Source: Hwanghaeella sp964350445 (GTDB taxonomy: Bacteria > Pseudomonadota > Alphaproteobacteria > UBA8366 > Aestuariispiraceae). From it: a stretch of DNA of 64,000 nt. The translations under genes were made by a program, and so were the position numbers. The DNA lies in the NCBI GenBank assembly GCA_964350445.1, contig CAYGKA010000004.1:1-64000 (forward strand). The letters run 5' to 3'. Shown here one piece after another: positions 41,792 to 49,507 of this stretch; position 1 is the first letter of the stretch; every line of letters begins with the position of its first letter. The notes under the pieces were generated by a model. That model was not told the DNA's origin. It ran no database searches and saw nothing but the letters and a program-made list of their open reading frames with translations.

Positions 41792-42976
41792 ATGCACACC
41801 AAGAATAGTCTGCGGATTCCCGTCGCGGTAACGCTTATCGCTGCATTGGCAGGTTGCCAAACCCTGTCCAACGCGAGCACCGGCACGGATCAAACGATTG
41901 AAAAACCGCGCTTTGAAGCACAGAGCGGACGCACCGTCGTCTATATGAAGCCTGACAATTTCACCGCCGCGTCCTACATCGAAGACGTGGACCGTTGCCG
42001 GGAATCCGCCGCCAACATGGCCAAAGGCTACAATCCCCCTTCCAGCACCACGCATGGCGGCGGCTACTATGGCGGTGGCGGGCTTCTGGGCGCGTTGATT
42101 GCCGGCATCGCTGTTGGCGTCACCAAAGGCATCGTCAGCGCCGCGCAAAGGCAGGAATACGAAAACGAAAAGTTCGAAGACTGCATGACGAAGGACTATC
42201 AGCAGGTCCATCTACCCAAATCCTTCGTCTGGGATTATGAGGCCGCAGGGGACGACCCCGAGAAACAGGGGCAGGTCCTGGCGGAGCTCGTCTCCAGTGA
42301 CGAATTTGCCGAATTCGCCGCGTGGCAAAGAGCGGTAGAGAAAAGCGATAAGGCCGCCTATCAGGCCCATGCCGACCGCTACCCGGACAGCCTGTTCGGC
42401 GATTTGGCCATCAGATATGTGGCCTATCAGGAGCAGATCGCCGAAAAGCTCGTCTCAATCCGAACCGATAGTTACCTCAGGAACAATTACTTCTTTACCT
42501 ACGGGCTGGCCTCTGACGGCTGGGTTGAAACCATCGGCCCGAATGGCGTGGCCACGACGGACTGCACGGTCCGCAAATGGGGCAAAATGAAGGTCCGCGT
42601 GCGCGACGGTTGGATCCAAGGTTCGCTCTACGTACATGTGGAAAATACGGGCGCCGCCGATGAGATTGTGACGCATTCCGTCGTGGGCCATGTGAAACAG
42701 AACGGAAAGTTCGACATCGTCGCCGATTGGCCGAAAGAAGATCCGTTGATCCTGTCAGGCGATTTTTCCGGCAATGATGCCTTGGACGGACACCTGATCA
42801 GGGCCGACCGCGCCAAAGCATGCGAATACGGCTTTGTGCGGTTGAACCAACCCATGCCCACGGACGATGAAAAATCGACCTGGCTCGACGAGAGCGAATT
42901 GCCGATCGAAGAACTGGCCGAGAAAGCGCGCGAACGCCTTGGTATTCTGGCGCGGGAAGTTGCGGCAAACGAATAG
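41792..42976 (+). CDS. large lipoprotein with glycine-rich membrane-like segment, unknown
   Basis: 394 residues. Signal peptide with lipobox LAGC (AVTLIAALAGCQT). Around residues 88-112 a Gly-rich stretch, GGGYYGGGGLLGALIAGIAVG, resembles a glycine-zipper membrane segment. The remainder is soluble; a region near VVDxxDKAAYQAHADRYPDSLFGDLA-like (read here KAAYQAHADRYPDSLFG) hints at SEL1/TPR-type helical repeats. No family assigned. GGGGGG precedes ATG 41792. Monocistronic. Confidence 0.7.
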   Translation: MHTKNSLRIPVAVTLIAALAGCQTLSNASTGTDQTIEKPRFEAQSGRTVVYMKPDNFTAASYIEDVDRCRESAANMAKGYNPPSSTTHGGGYYGGGGLLGALIAGIAVGVTKGIVSAAQRQEYENEKFEDCMTKDYQQVHLPKSFVWDYEAAGDDPEKQGQVLAELVSSDEFAEFAAWQRAVEKSDKAAYQAHADRYPDSLFGDLAIRYVAYQEQIAEKLVSIRTDSYLRNNYFFTYGLASDGWVETIGPNGVATTDCTVRKWGKMKVRVRDGWIQGSLYVHVENTGAADEIVTHSVVGHVKQNGKFDIVADWPKEDPLILSGDFSGNDALDGHLIRADRAKACEYGFVRLNQPMPTDDEKSTWLDESELPIEELAEKARERLGILAREVAANE

Positions 42977-43017
42977 GCCGCGGCAAGAACCGGACAGATG
43001 CTAAACCGTGGCTTCGC

Positions 43018-43419
43018 TTAGGTGTCCCGATGCCTGTAGACGATGTCGCGGAGCGTCGCCATGCCAAGCGGATGGCGTTCGGAATCGACGACCAGCGCCC
43101 GGTCCATGCCGACCCGGACCAATAGCCGGACCGCGTATTTCACGTTCATGTCCGCGGGCAGGGTCAAGACCGGCTTCACCATGACCTCGTAAACCGACGT
43201 TCGCAGTGTGGACCGTCCCTCGGAAATCACCTCCCGTGCGATATCGTCGATCACGATCAGGCCGAATTCATCGGCCAGGTCGCGGCGGTCGACCACCAGG
43301 GAGGTTACATTCGCCTCCCGCATCAGGTCGATGGCGTGCTGCACCGGCGCCATTCGGTCTATTATGTGCAACTCTCGAACCATGACGTCTACGACGCTGA
43401 TATAGTCTTTTTCGCTCAT
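43018..43419 (-). CDS. CBS-pair protein of the DUF1538/PII-like operon
   Basis: 133 residues made of two CBS motifs: VMVRELHIIDRMAPVQHAIDLMREANVTSLVVD and VMVKPVLTLPADMNVKYAVRLLVRVGMDRALVVD. CBS pairs bind adenine nucleotides (AMP, ATP, SAM or c-di-AMP) and gate transporters or enzymes. ATG 43419 has GGGAGGAT upstream. Last gene of a four-gene unit, 35 bp after the PII-like gene, so it probably senses energy or a nucleotide for the DUF1538 membrane pair. Confidence 0.9.
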   Translation of the reverse strand: MSEKDYISVVDVMVRELHIIDRMAPVQHAIDLMREANVTSLVVDRRDLADEFGLIVIDDIAREVISEGRSTLRTSVYEVMVKPVLTLPADMNVKYAVRLLVRVGMDRALVVDSERHPLGMATLRDIVYRHRDT

Positions 43420-43454
43420 CCCATCCTCCCTCGGCAACGGGCCGGCCGGCACCG

Positions 43455-43805
43455 TTAAACCTCGTCCTTGATTTCGTCCAACATGGCCGTCAATTGCCCC
43501 CGAAGGCCGACGGCATCCTCTATATCGATCTGCAAGGCAAGCCCCATGTTGCGGTCTTCCAGCAGCCTGCCGCCTTTCTCGATGGCTTCCAGGATCCGCC
43601 GGGCGCGCTCGGCTACGACAAGGAAGAGCACAATGTCCCGTTGACCGCTGAGGTCCAGTCCGAAGAAGGTTTTTTCCACCTTCAACCCCTCGCCATGCGC
43701 GTTGCCGATGACGGTGGCGCCCGTGGCCCCGGCAACCCGCGCCGCGTCGATGATTTTGTCGGTAACCTCGTTATCGACAATCGCTATCAGCAGCTTCATT
43801 TTCAT
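43455..43805 (-). CDS. P-II-like regulatory protein without a classical T-loop
   Basis: 116 residues. KMKLLIAIVDNEVTDKIIDAARVAGATGATVI matches the first beta-alpha-beta of the P-II/GlnB fold and VEKTFFGLDLSGQRDIVLFLVVAERARRILEAIEKGG the second. The region between is short (GNAHGEGLK) and lacks the GlnB T-loop with its uridylylated Tyr, so this is a PII-like rather than a nitrogen PII protein. Its ATG overlaps the stop of the second DUF1538 gene (ATGA). It probably docks on or near that membrane protein. Confidence 0.8.
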   Translation of the reverse strand: MKMKLLIAIVDNEVTDKIIDAARVAGATGATVIGNAHGEGLKVEKTFFGLDLSGQRDIVLFLVVAERARRILEAIEKGGRLLEDRNMGLALQIDIEDAVGLRGQLTAMLDEIKDEV

Positions 43806-44614
43806 GAGCTTTCTCCTTCCTGTGCATTCGACGCCTCCCGCCTGGCGCGCCAAGCGGTGATGGCGACGTCGATCTGAACGAATCCCATAACCGTTATCAT
43901 CGGGAACAAACTGGCAAAGGCGATCAGTCCGAAACCGTCCAGGATCGGGCTGCGCCCCGGTATCGTGGTCGCCAGCCCGAGGCCGAGCGCCGTCACGACC
44001 GGCACGGTCACCGTCGACGTGGTCACCCCGCCGGAATCGTAGGCAAGCGGCACGATCCACTTGGTTTGCCGCCGTGCGACGAAGATGGTTTGCACGACGA
44101 CGACGGCATATCCCGCAACGATATAGAGGTAGAGTGGATCGCCGGTCACGATCCGGAACGCACCGAGCGCAACGCCGATCCCCACGCCCATCGCCACCGC
44201 GAGCCTGAGCCGCGTGGCCGGCAATCCACCGGCGGACATTTCCTGCGCCTTCATCGCCACGGCGATCAAGGACGGTTCGGCGATCGTGGTGGCAAAGCCG
44301 ATCGCCGCCGCAAAGGCGTATACCCAGAGATAGAGTGTCCAGTCCACGCCCGCTTCGGCGGCGGAGCCGACAAAGTCGGGATGGGTGAGTTGAAGCGCCA
44401 TGGCTTCCCCGACAGGGAAGAGCGCCTGCTCCAACCCGACGAGGAAAAGCGAAAGCCCAACCAGGACATAGGCAAATCCGCCCAGGATCCGGCCAATCCG
44501 CTTCGGTCTTTCGCGGATCACGAAGAGTTGGAAGCCGAGCAGGACAACCGCAATCGGCATAACGTCGAACATCGTCCGGCCCAAAGAATCGATGAGCGCG
44601 TGGAGCAACGTCAT
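43802..44614 (-). CDS. DUF1538 membrane protein, second subunit
   Basis: 270 residues, about seven membrane helices. It shares with its upstream neighbour the N-terminal pattern GLEQALFPVGEAMA, the helix FATTIAEPSLIAVA, the signature YDSGGVTTSTVTVP (residues 192-201 onward) and DGFGLIAFASLFPMI. A basic/acidic cytoplasmic tail (WRARREASNAQEGESS) is present only in this copy. ATG 44614 overlaps the previous stop (ATGA); an in-frame GTG at 44623 is an alternative. Paired DUF1538 proteins have, to my recollection, been reported as a two-component Na+(Li+,K+)/H+ antiporter (UmpAB of Halomonas). Confidence 0.85.
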   Translation of the reverse strand: MTLLHALIDSLGRTMFDVMPIAVVLLGFQLFVIRERPKRIGRILGGFAYVLVGLSLFLVGLEQALFPVGEAMALQLTHPDFVGSAAEAGVDWTLYLWVYAFAAAIGFATTIAEPSLIAVAMKAQEMSAGGLPATRLRLAVAMGVGIGVALGAFRIVTGDPLYLYIVAGYAVVVVQTIFVARRQTKWIVPLAYDSGGVTTSTVTVPVVTALGLGLATTIPGRSPILDGFGLIAFASLFPMITVMGFVQIDVAITAWRARREASNAQEGESS

Positions 44615-45357
44615 CCGATCCACCCCAAAACGATTCCATAGACCATCACGAATATCATCGGCGACAGGCTGGCCATCGCGATCAAGCCGAACCCGTCGAT
44701 CATCGGGTTCCGCCCGCGGATGACAGTCGCAAGGCCGACACCGAGCGCCGTCACCAAGGGGACCGTTATGGTCGAGGTGGTGACCCCGCCGGAATCGTAT
44801 GCGACGCCGATGATCTCCACCGGCGCGAAAACCGTCATAACGGCGACCAAGACGTACCCGCCGATAATGATAAACGGCAGCGGCCAGCCCTTCAGAATCC
44901 GCATTACGCCCAGGACAAGCGCCGCTCCGACGGAAAGAGCGACCGTGATGCGAAGTCCCATAGCATAACTGCCCAGCGCCTCTTCACTCTTGTCTATCAC
45001 GCCGCCTTCCGCGGCGGCCGTCGCGGCTTCCTTAGCGACGGCGATCAAGGCGGGCTCGGCCGCCGTGGTTCCGAATCCCAAACAGAAGGCAAACGAGAGG
45101 AGCGCCGCCAGGTTGCCCTTCTTCGCAAAGGCCTGGGCCATGTCCTCACCCAACGGGAAAAGGCCAAGTTCCAGCCCCTGCACGAAGAAGGTCAGGCCAA
45201 CGACCACCAGGATCAAACCCGGAATGATTTCTTCAAGATTCGGAAACGGCTTTTGCAGGACAAAGACCTGGAAGACGAAAATCACAAGGATAATCGGCGC
45301 AAGATCCCTGAGGGATGCAAGCATGAGCCGCGCCAATCCGAGAAGCTGTGACCGCAT
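44611..45357 (-). CDS. DUF1538 membrane protein, first subunit
   Basis: 248 residues, about seven helices, homologous to the next gene: GLELGLFPLGEDMA, FGTTAAEPALIAVAKEA, YDSGGVTTSTITVP (187-196 onward) and DGFGLIAMASLSPMI. Longer DUF1538 proteins carry two such domains in one chain, so this operon encodes the split form and the products probably form a heterodimer. Cation/proton exchange is the best current guess, from memory of the UmpAB report and not from the sequence. First gene of the unit. Confidence 0.85.
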   Translation of the reverse strand: MRSQLLGLARLMLASLRDLAPIILVIFVFQVFVLQKPFPNLEEIIPGLILVVVGLTFFVQGLELGLFPLGEDMAQAFAKKGNLAALLSFAFCLGFGTTAAEPALIAVAKEAATAAAEGGVIDKSEEALGSYAMGLRITVALSVGAALVLGVMRILKGWPLPFIIIGGYVLVAVMTVFAPVEIIGVAYDSGGVTTSTITVPLVTALGVGLATVIRGRNPMIDGFGLIAMASLSPMIFVMVYGIVLGWIG

Positions 45358-45479
45358 ACCCTATCCCGTATCCGTCCGCGTCCGGGTGAGTTCCGCCGCA
45401 ACCGTAGAACCCGTTTTGGCAGCCCGAGCCCTTGTTTGTGGCATGCTGCGCCGCGAACGCACAAGGGTCGAAGGACCAC

Positions 45480-45519
45480 CGCCAAAATAGAAAGGGCCCG
45501 TCGATGGCGGGCCCTTTCC
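45480..45519 (-). terminator. rho-independent terminator of the pnt operon
   Basis: On the minus strand: AAAGGGCCCGCC, loop, GGGCCCTTTC then TATTTT. The core stem is GGGCCCG/CGGGCCC, extended by A-T pairs, 24 bp after the pntB stop. Confidence 0.75.
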
Positions 45520-45542
45520 AGCGAAACGATAGGGTTTAACGG

Positions 45543-46931
45543 TCAGTCGATGGCGGAGACGATCTTTTCGCAGACGTCCTTGGCATCGCCGAAAAGCATC
45601 ACCGTGTTGTCCATGAAGAACAGCTCGTTCTGCACCCCGGCATAGCCGGTCGCCATGGACCGCTTGATGAAATAGACGGTGCCGGCTTCCTCGACATCCA
45701 GGATCGGCATGCCGTAGATCGGGCTCGCTTCGTCCGTCTTGGCGGCCGGGTTGGTGATGTCGTTCGCCCCAATGACGAAAGCAACGTCGGTCGAGGAGAA
45801 ATCGCGGTTGATTTCCTCCAACTCCATCACGTCATCATAGGGAACATTGGCTTCCGCCAGCAGCACGTTCATATGGCCGGGCATACGGCCCGCGACAGGA
45901 TGAATAGCATACCGCACCTTCACGCCGTGTGCCTTGAGAAGATCCGCCATTTCCCGCAACGCATGCTGCGCCTGGGCGACGGCCATGCCGTAACCCGGCA
46001 CGATGATGACGCTTTCCGCGTTCTTCATGAAATAGGCCGCATCTTCCGGCGACCCGGACGTGACCGGACGGTCGTCATCGCCGCCCGCGACCGCCGTGCC
46101 CGCTTCCGCGCCGAAACCACCGAGGATCACGTTGATGATCGATCGGTTCATGCCCTTGCACATGATGTAGGACAGGATCGCGCCCGACGACCCGACCAGC
46201 GCACCGGTGACGATCAGCGCCGTGTTCGCCAGCGTGAAACCGATGCCGCAAGCCGCCCAACCGGAATAGCTGTTAAGCATGGAAACGACGACCGGCATGT
46301 CAGCCCCGCCGATCGGGATGATCAGAAGGATGCCGATCGCCAGCGACAGGATCACGATCGCCCAGAAAGCCGCCGGCTCCTGCGTCATGCAGAACCAGAC
46401 GACAAAGGCGACGAGCAACAGCCCCAGCAGCGCATTCAGCGGATGCTGGCCTTTGAAGATAACCGGCGCGGATCGGAAAATCGCCTGCAGTTTGCCGAAG
46501 GCGATCAGCGAGCCGGTAAAGGTTACCGCCCCGATCGCTGCGCCCAGCGACATTTCGATCAAACTGCCGACACCGATCTGGCCCGGTGCGCCGATACCGT
46601 AGGCTTCCGGCGTGTAATAGGCGGCCGCTGCGACGAAGACCGCCGCCAGCCCCACAAGGCTGTGGAAAGCCGCCACCAGCTGAGGCAGGGCCGTCATCTG
46701 GATCTTCAATGCCAGGACGGTGCCGATCGTGCCCCCGATCAGAATGCCGGAGATAATCAACCCGTAGCTCAACACACTCGGCATCGCGATGGTGGTGACC
46801 ACCGCGATCAACATGCCGATGATGCCGTAAAGGTTACCCTTGCGCGCGGTATCGGGCGACGACAACCCGCGCAGAGCCATGATGAAACAGATTGCCGCCA
46901 CCAAGTAGGCGTAACCGGCTAAATTGGCCAT
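45543..46931 (-). CDS. pntB: NAD(P) transhydrogenase subunit beta
   Basis: 462 residues, the full PntB length. N-terminal domain II membrane helices (for example IIGMLIAVVTTIAMPSVLSYGLI) and C-terminal NADP-binding domain III (SVIIVPGYGMAVAQAQHALREMADLL, VRYAIHPVAGRMPGHMNVLLAEANVPYDDV, VAFVIGANDITNPAAKTDEASPIYGMPILDVEEA). It couples hydride transfer from NADH to NADP+ with proton entry, a major NADPH source. AGGAGG precedes ATG 46931. Last gene of pntAA-pntAB-pntB. Confidence 0.97.
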   Translation of the reverse strand: MANLAGYAYLVAAICFIMALRGLSSPDTARKGNLYGIIGMLIAVVTTIAMPSVLSYGLIISGILIGGTIGTVLALKIQMTALPQLVAAFHSLVGLAAVFVAAAAYYTPEAYGIGAPGQIGVGSLIEMSLGAAIGAVTFTGSLIAFGKLQAIFRSAPVIFKGQHPLNALLGLLLVAFVVWFCMTQEPAAFWAIVILSLAIGILLIIPIGGADMPVVVSMLNSYSGWAACGIGFTLANTALIVTGALVGSSGAILSYIMCKGMNRSIINVILGGFGAEAGTAVAGGDDDRPVTSGSPEDAAYFMKNAESVIIVPGYGMAVAQAQHALREMADLLKAHGVKVRYAIHPVAGRMPGHMNVLLAEANVPYDDVMELEEINRDFSSTDVAFVIGANDITNPAAKTDEASPIYGMPILDVEEAGTVYFIKRSMATGYAGVQNELFFMDNTVMLFGDAKDVCEKIVSAID

Positions 46932-46965
46932 CTTTCAGTTCCTCCTAATCCAGATGCCGGGCCGG

Positions 46966-47394
46966 TCAGCCCTTGCGTTCTTTTTTCTTGAACATGGCAA
47001 GCATGCGGTTGGTCACCACGAAGCCGCCAAAGATGTTCACACTGGCCAGCGTCACCGCGAGGAACCCGAAAACCTTGCTGATATTCATGTCTATCGGACC
47101 CGCTGCGATCAGCGCGCCAACGATGATCACGCTGGAAATCGCATTCGTGACCCCCATCAGCGGCGAATGCAGCGCGGGTGTCACGCTCCAGACCACGTAA
47201 TAGCCGACGAAACAGGCAAGCACGAAGGCCGTGAACAGAAACAGGAAAGGCGACCCGGACGAGGAAACCACCTCGCCCGCACCGGTTCCCGTCATCTGAG
47301 CTGCCTGGACGGCAAGCGCGTCGGCCTGTGCGGCCAAGCTCTCGGCCTGCCCCGACAGTTCAGATATCTTGTCGAGAAGCTGCTGCTTATCCAT
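46966..47394 (-). CDS. pntAB: NAD(P) transhydrogenase subunit alpha 2 (membrane part)
   Basis: 142 residues. The separate small alpha subunit found in Rhodospirillum-type enzymes: FLFLFTAFVLACFVGYYVVWSVTPALHSPLMGVTNAISSVIIVGALI carries the conserved domain II helices. An N-terminal Leu/Gln/Ala-rich helix (QQLLDKISELSGQAESLAAQADALAVQAAQM) looks like a coiled coil. The GGAGGAGAAG ribosome site lies partly in the end of pntAA. Membrane partner of PntB. Confidence 0.95.
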   Translation of the reverse strand: MDKQQLLDKISELSGQAESLAAQADALAVQAAQMTGTGAGEVVSSSGSPFLFLFTAFVLACFVGYYVVWSVTPALHSPLMGVTNAISSVIIVGALIAAGPIDMNISKVFGFLAVTLASVNIFGGFVVTNRMLAMFKKKERKG

Positions 47395-47397
47395 CGC

Positions 47398-48729
47398 TTA
47401 CTTCTCCTCCCCCGCGTCGCCGGGTGTTTCACTCGTTGCAGTGTCCGTCGCCGTTTGATCAGCGGGCTTGCCAGCTTTGGCGGCCGCCACCTTTTTTGCC
47501 GATGATTTCTTGGCGGATGATTTTTTGGCGGACGCCTTCTTCGCGGCCTTCTTCGCCGGCGCTGCGCCGCCCGCCTTGTCGGCGTTGGCTTTCACGCGTT
47601 CCTCGACGATCTTGCCGTCGCGCGTAACAAGCGACCCCTTGATGATGTCGTCCTCGTAGTTGATCGCCAGCTTGCCGCTTTCCTTGTCGATCAGCGGCGC
47701 CAGGAAGTTCAGCAGGTTCTTGGCGAACAGCAGGCTGGTGGTTTCCGGAACGCGGCTTGGCCAATTGCCGTGGCCGACAAGCGTGACGCCGTGCTTGGTG
47801 ACGACCTTGCCCAATTGCGTCAGCGGACAATTGCCGCCTGCTTCGGCGGCCAGATCGACGATCACTGAACCCGGCTTCATGCTCTTCACATGGTCCTCGG
47901 TGACCAAAACCGGCGCCGGGCGGCCCGGGATCAGAGCGGTGGTTATCACGATATCCATCTTTGGGATGGTCTTGGCGACCAGTTCCGCCTGCTCGCGCTT
48001 GTAGTCGGCCGACATTTCCTTGGCGTAGCCGCCGGCGGTCTGCGCCTGCTGGAACTCCTCGTTCTCAACAGCGACGAACTTGCCGCCCAGGCTTTCCACC
48101 TGTTCCTTGGTATCGGGCCGTACGTCTGTCGCATACACCACGGCGCCCAAGCGCTTTGCCGTCGCAATCGCCTGCAAGCCGGCAACGCCGACCCCCATGA
48201 CGAAGATGTTGGCGGGCGTCACGCGGCCGGCGGCCGTCGACATCATTGGAATGGCACGGCCGTATTGTTCGATCCCGTCCAGGACTGCCTTGTATCCAGC
48301 GATATTCGCCTGTGAAGACAGAATATCCATCGACTGCGCGCGGGTGATACGCGGTACAAGTTCCATGGCGAAAGCCTGTACGCCTTTTTCGGCCAAGGCA
48401 CGTACAACCGGCCCGTCGGTCAAGGCGTTCATCTGGCAGATCAGGATCTGTCCCTTGCTGAGCAGCGCGATCTCGTCCTCGCTATCCGCCGCCGACATCG
48501 GACGTTGGACCTTCAGCACCACATCCGCGCCCTTTAGGGTCTCCGCCGGTGTCGCCGCGATTTTCGCGCCGGCTTCCTCGAACACCGAATCCGCAAGGGC
48601 GGCGCCGCCGCCTGCCCCTGTCTCGACGGTCACGGTGCAACCAAGTTCGGTGAATTTCTTGACGGTCTCGGGAGAGGCGGCAACTCGCCGCTCCCCGTCC
48701 CGCCGTTCTTTTAGAACCGCGATTTTCAT
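47398..48729 (-). CDS. pntAA: NAD(P) transhydrogenase subunit alpha 1 with Lys/Ala-rich tail
   Basis: 443 residues. NAD(H)-binding domain I of proton-translocating transhydrogenase: KIAVLKERRDGERRVAASPETVKKF, GQILICQMNAL, GVGVAGLQAIATAKRLGAVVYATDVRP (Rossmann), MKPGSVIVDLAAEAGGNCPLT. The enzyme core ends near residue 375, the size of the R. rubrum protein. Residues ~380-443 are an extra tail: AKK-type repeats (AAPAKKAAKKASAKKSSAKK...) followed by an acidic Thr/Glu end. ATG 48729 is chosen by family start. First gene of the pnt operon. Confidence 0.95.
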   Translation of the reverse strand: MKIAVLKERRDGERRVAASPETVKKFTELGCTVTVETGAGGGAALADSVFEEAGAKIAATPAETLKGADVVLKVQRPMSAADSEDEIALLSKGQILICQMNALTDGPVVRALAEKGVQAFAMELVPRITRAQSMDILSSQANIAGYKAVLDGIEQYGRAIPMMSTAAGRVTPANIFVMGVGVAGLQAIATAKRLGAVVYATDVRPDTKEQVESLGGKFVAVENEEFQQAQTAGGYAKEMSADYKREQAELVAKTIPKMDIVITTALIPGRPAPVLVTEDHVKSMKPGSVIVDLAAEAGGNCPLTQLGKVVTKHGVTLVGHGNWPSRVPETTSLLFAKNLLNFLAPLIDKESGKLAINYEDDIIKGSLVTRDGKIVEERVKANADKAGGAAPAKKAAKKASAKKSSAKKSSAKKVAAAKAGKPADQTATDTATSETPGDAGEEK

Positions 48730-49042
48730 GAAGGCGTTTGTCCCCTCGCTGATCGGCAAGCACAAAGCGCCGGCCGTTACAGACGTCCATTGTTCGGGAA
48801 GGTATCAGCTGCTGACCGTCGCCGGCCAGTTCACCTTCCCCGTCAGCACTCTACTGACACCGCACCGCAAAAAAAAGAGAGTCGCCCCTGTCCTTAGGTC
48901 GAATTTCGCGTTGGTCAGCGCATTTGCCGCGGCAAATTCCAACTTGCCCCATGACGCGACGAACGCCATTGGTCAATATACGGTCAGTTTCGCGATTGTG
49001 CGCCAACACCCTTATCACAAGGTACCGCTATTTTTGGAACAG
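48730..49042. promoter_or_regulatory. 313-bp divergent region with perfect 16-bp palindrome
   Basis: Shared upstream region of the pnt operon (minus) and the Hpt gene (plus). ATTTGCCGCGGCAAAT at 48922-48937 is fully self-complementary and lies near the middle, about 190 bp from pntAA and 105 bp from the Hpt start. Two direct copies of TTGGTCA flank it (about 48911 and 48970). An A8 run is at 48869-48878. No gene or RNA recognised. Confidence 0.5.
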
Positions 49043-49408
49043 ATGAATATGCAGTCTTTTGAAAGCCTACCCATTCAGGACGAAGAGAAAACGGCAAGCC
49101 TGGTCCAGGCCTTGGGCGAGGCTCGCTACCGCGACCTCATTTCTCTCGTCCCGCCGGAAGTCGAGAAAATCTTGGAGCGCTATAGCGCCGCGGCCGAGCA
49201 GGATACCGACGGATTGGAATTTTCCGGACCCGACCGGGCTCGCGATGCCCATACGTTGAAAGGCCTGGCTGGGAACTACGGCCTGTCCCGTTTGGAGCAT
49301 ACGGCCAGGGCCTTGGAAGCGGAAAGCCTTACGGATGAGGAACTTGACCTACTGTTAGCCAGGCTACAGATATGCATTGATGAGATTGCGGCGATCGGCA
49401 ATCGATAA
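49043..49408 (+). CDS. Hpt (histidine phosphotransfer) domain protein
   Basis: 121 residues. Four-helix Hpt domain: RDAHTLKGLAGNYGLSRLEHTARALE, with the phospho-accepting His at residue 70 in the classical xHxLKGxxxxxG motif. It would relay phosphate between a hybrid kinase and the response regulator encoded 100 bp downstream. No histidine kinase is in the window. ATG 49043 has GGA upstream; ATG 49049 is equally possible. The frame is open far upstream, but that part is non-homologous and antisense to pntAA. Confidence 0.85.
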   Translation: MNMQSFESLPIQDEEKTASLVQALGEARYRDLISLVPPEVEKILERYSAAAEQDTDGLEFSGPDRARDAHTLKGLAGNYGLSRLEHTARALEAESLTDEELDLLLARLQICIDEIAAIGNR

Positions 49409-49507
49409 GGTGCCGGTAAGGCGCTACATTATGGTAACGATGTGGGGGCAGACGTTACCGGCCAAAATTGTTTCCGTGGTCGGGGTAGCAAACTGGGGGA
49501 TGGTTTC

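Noticed and set aside
43806..44639. Upstream in-frame extension of the PII-like gene through the DUF1538-B region
   Set aside because: The extension is the out-of-frame shadow of DUF1538-B; P-II similarity starts at the ATG at 43805, which has a good ribosome site.
48080..49042. Long plus-strand extension ahead of the Hpt domain
   Set aside because: It is antisense to pntAA and has no homology; the Hpt domain begins at the ATG at 49043.
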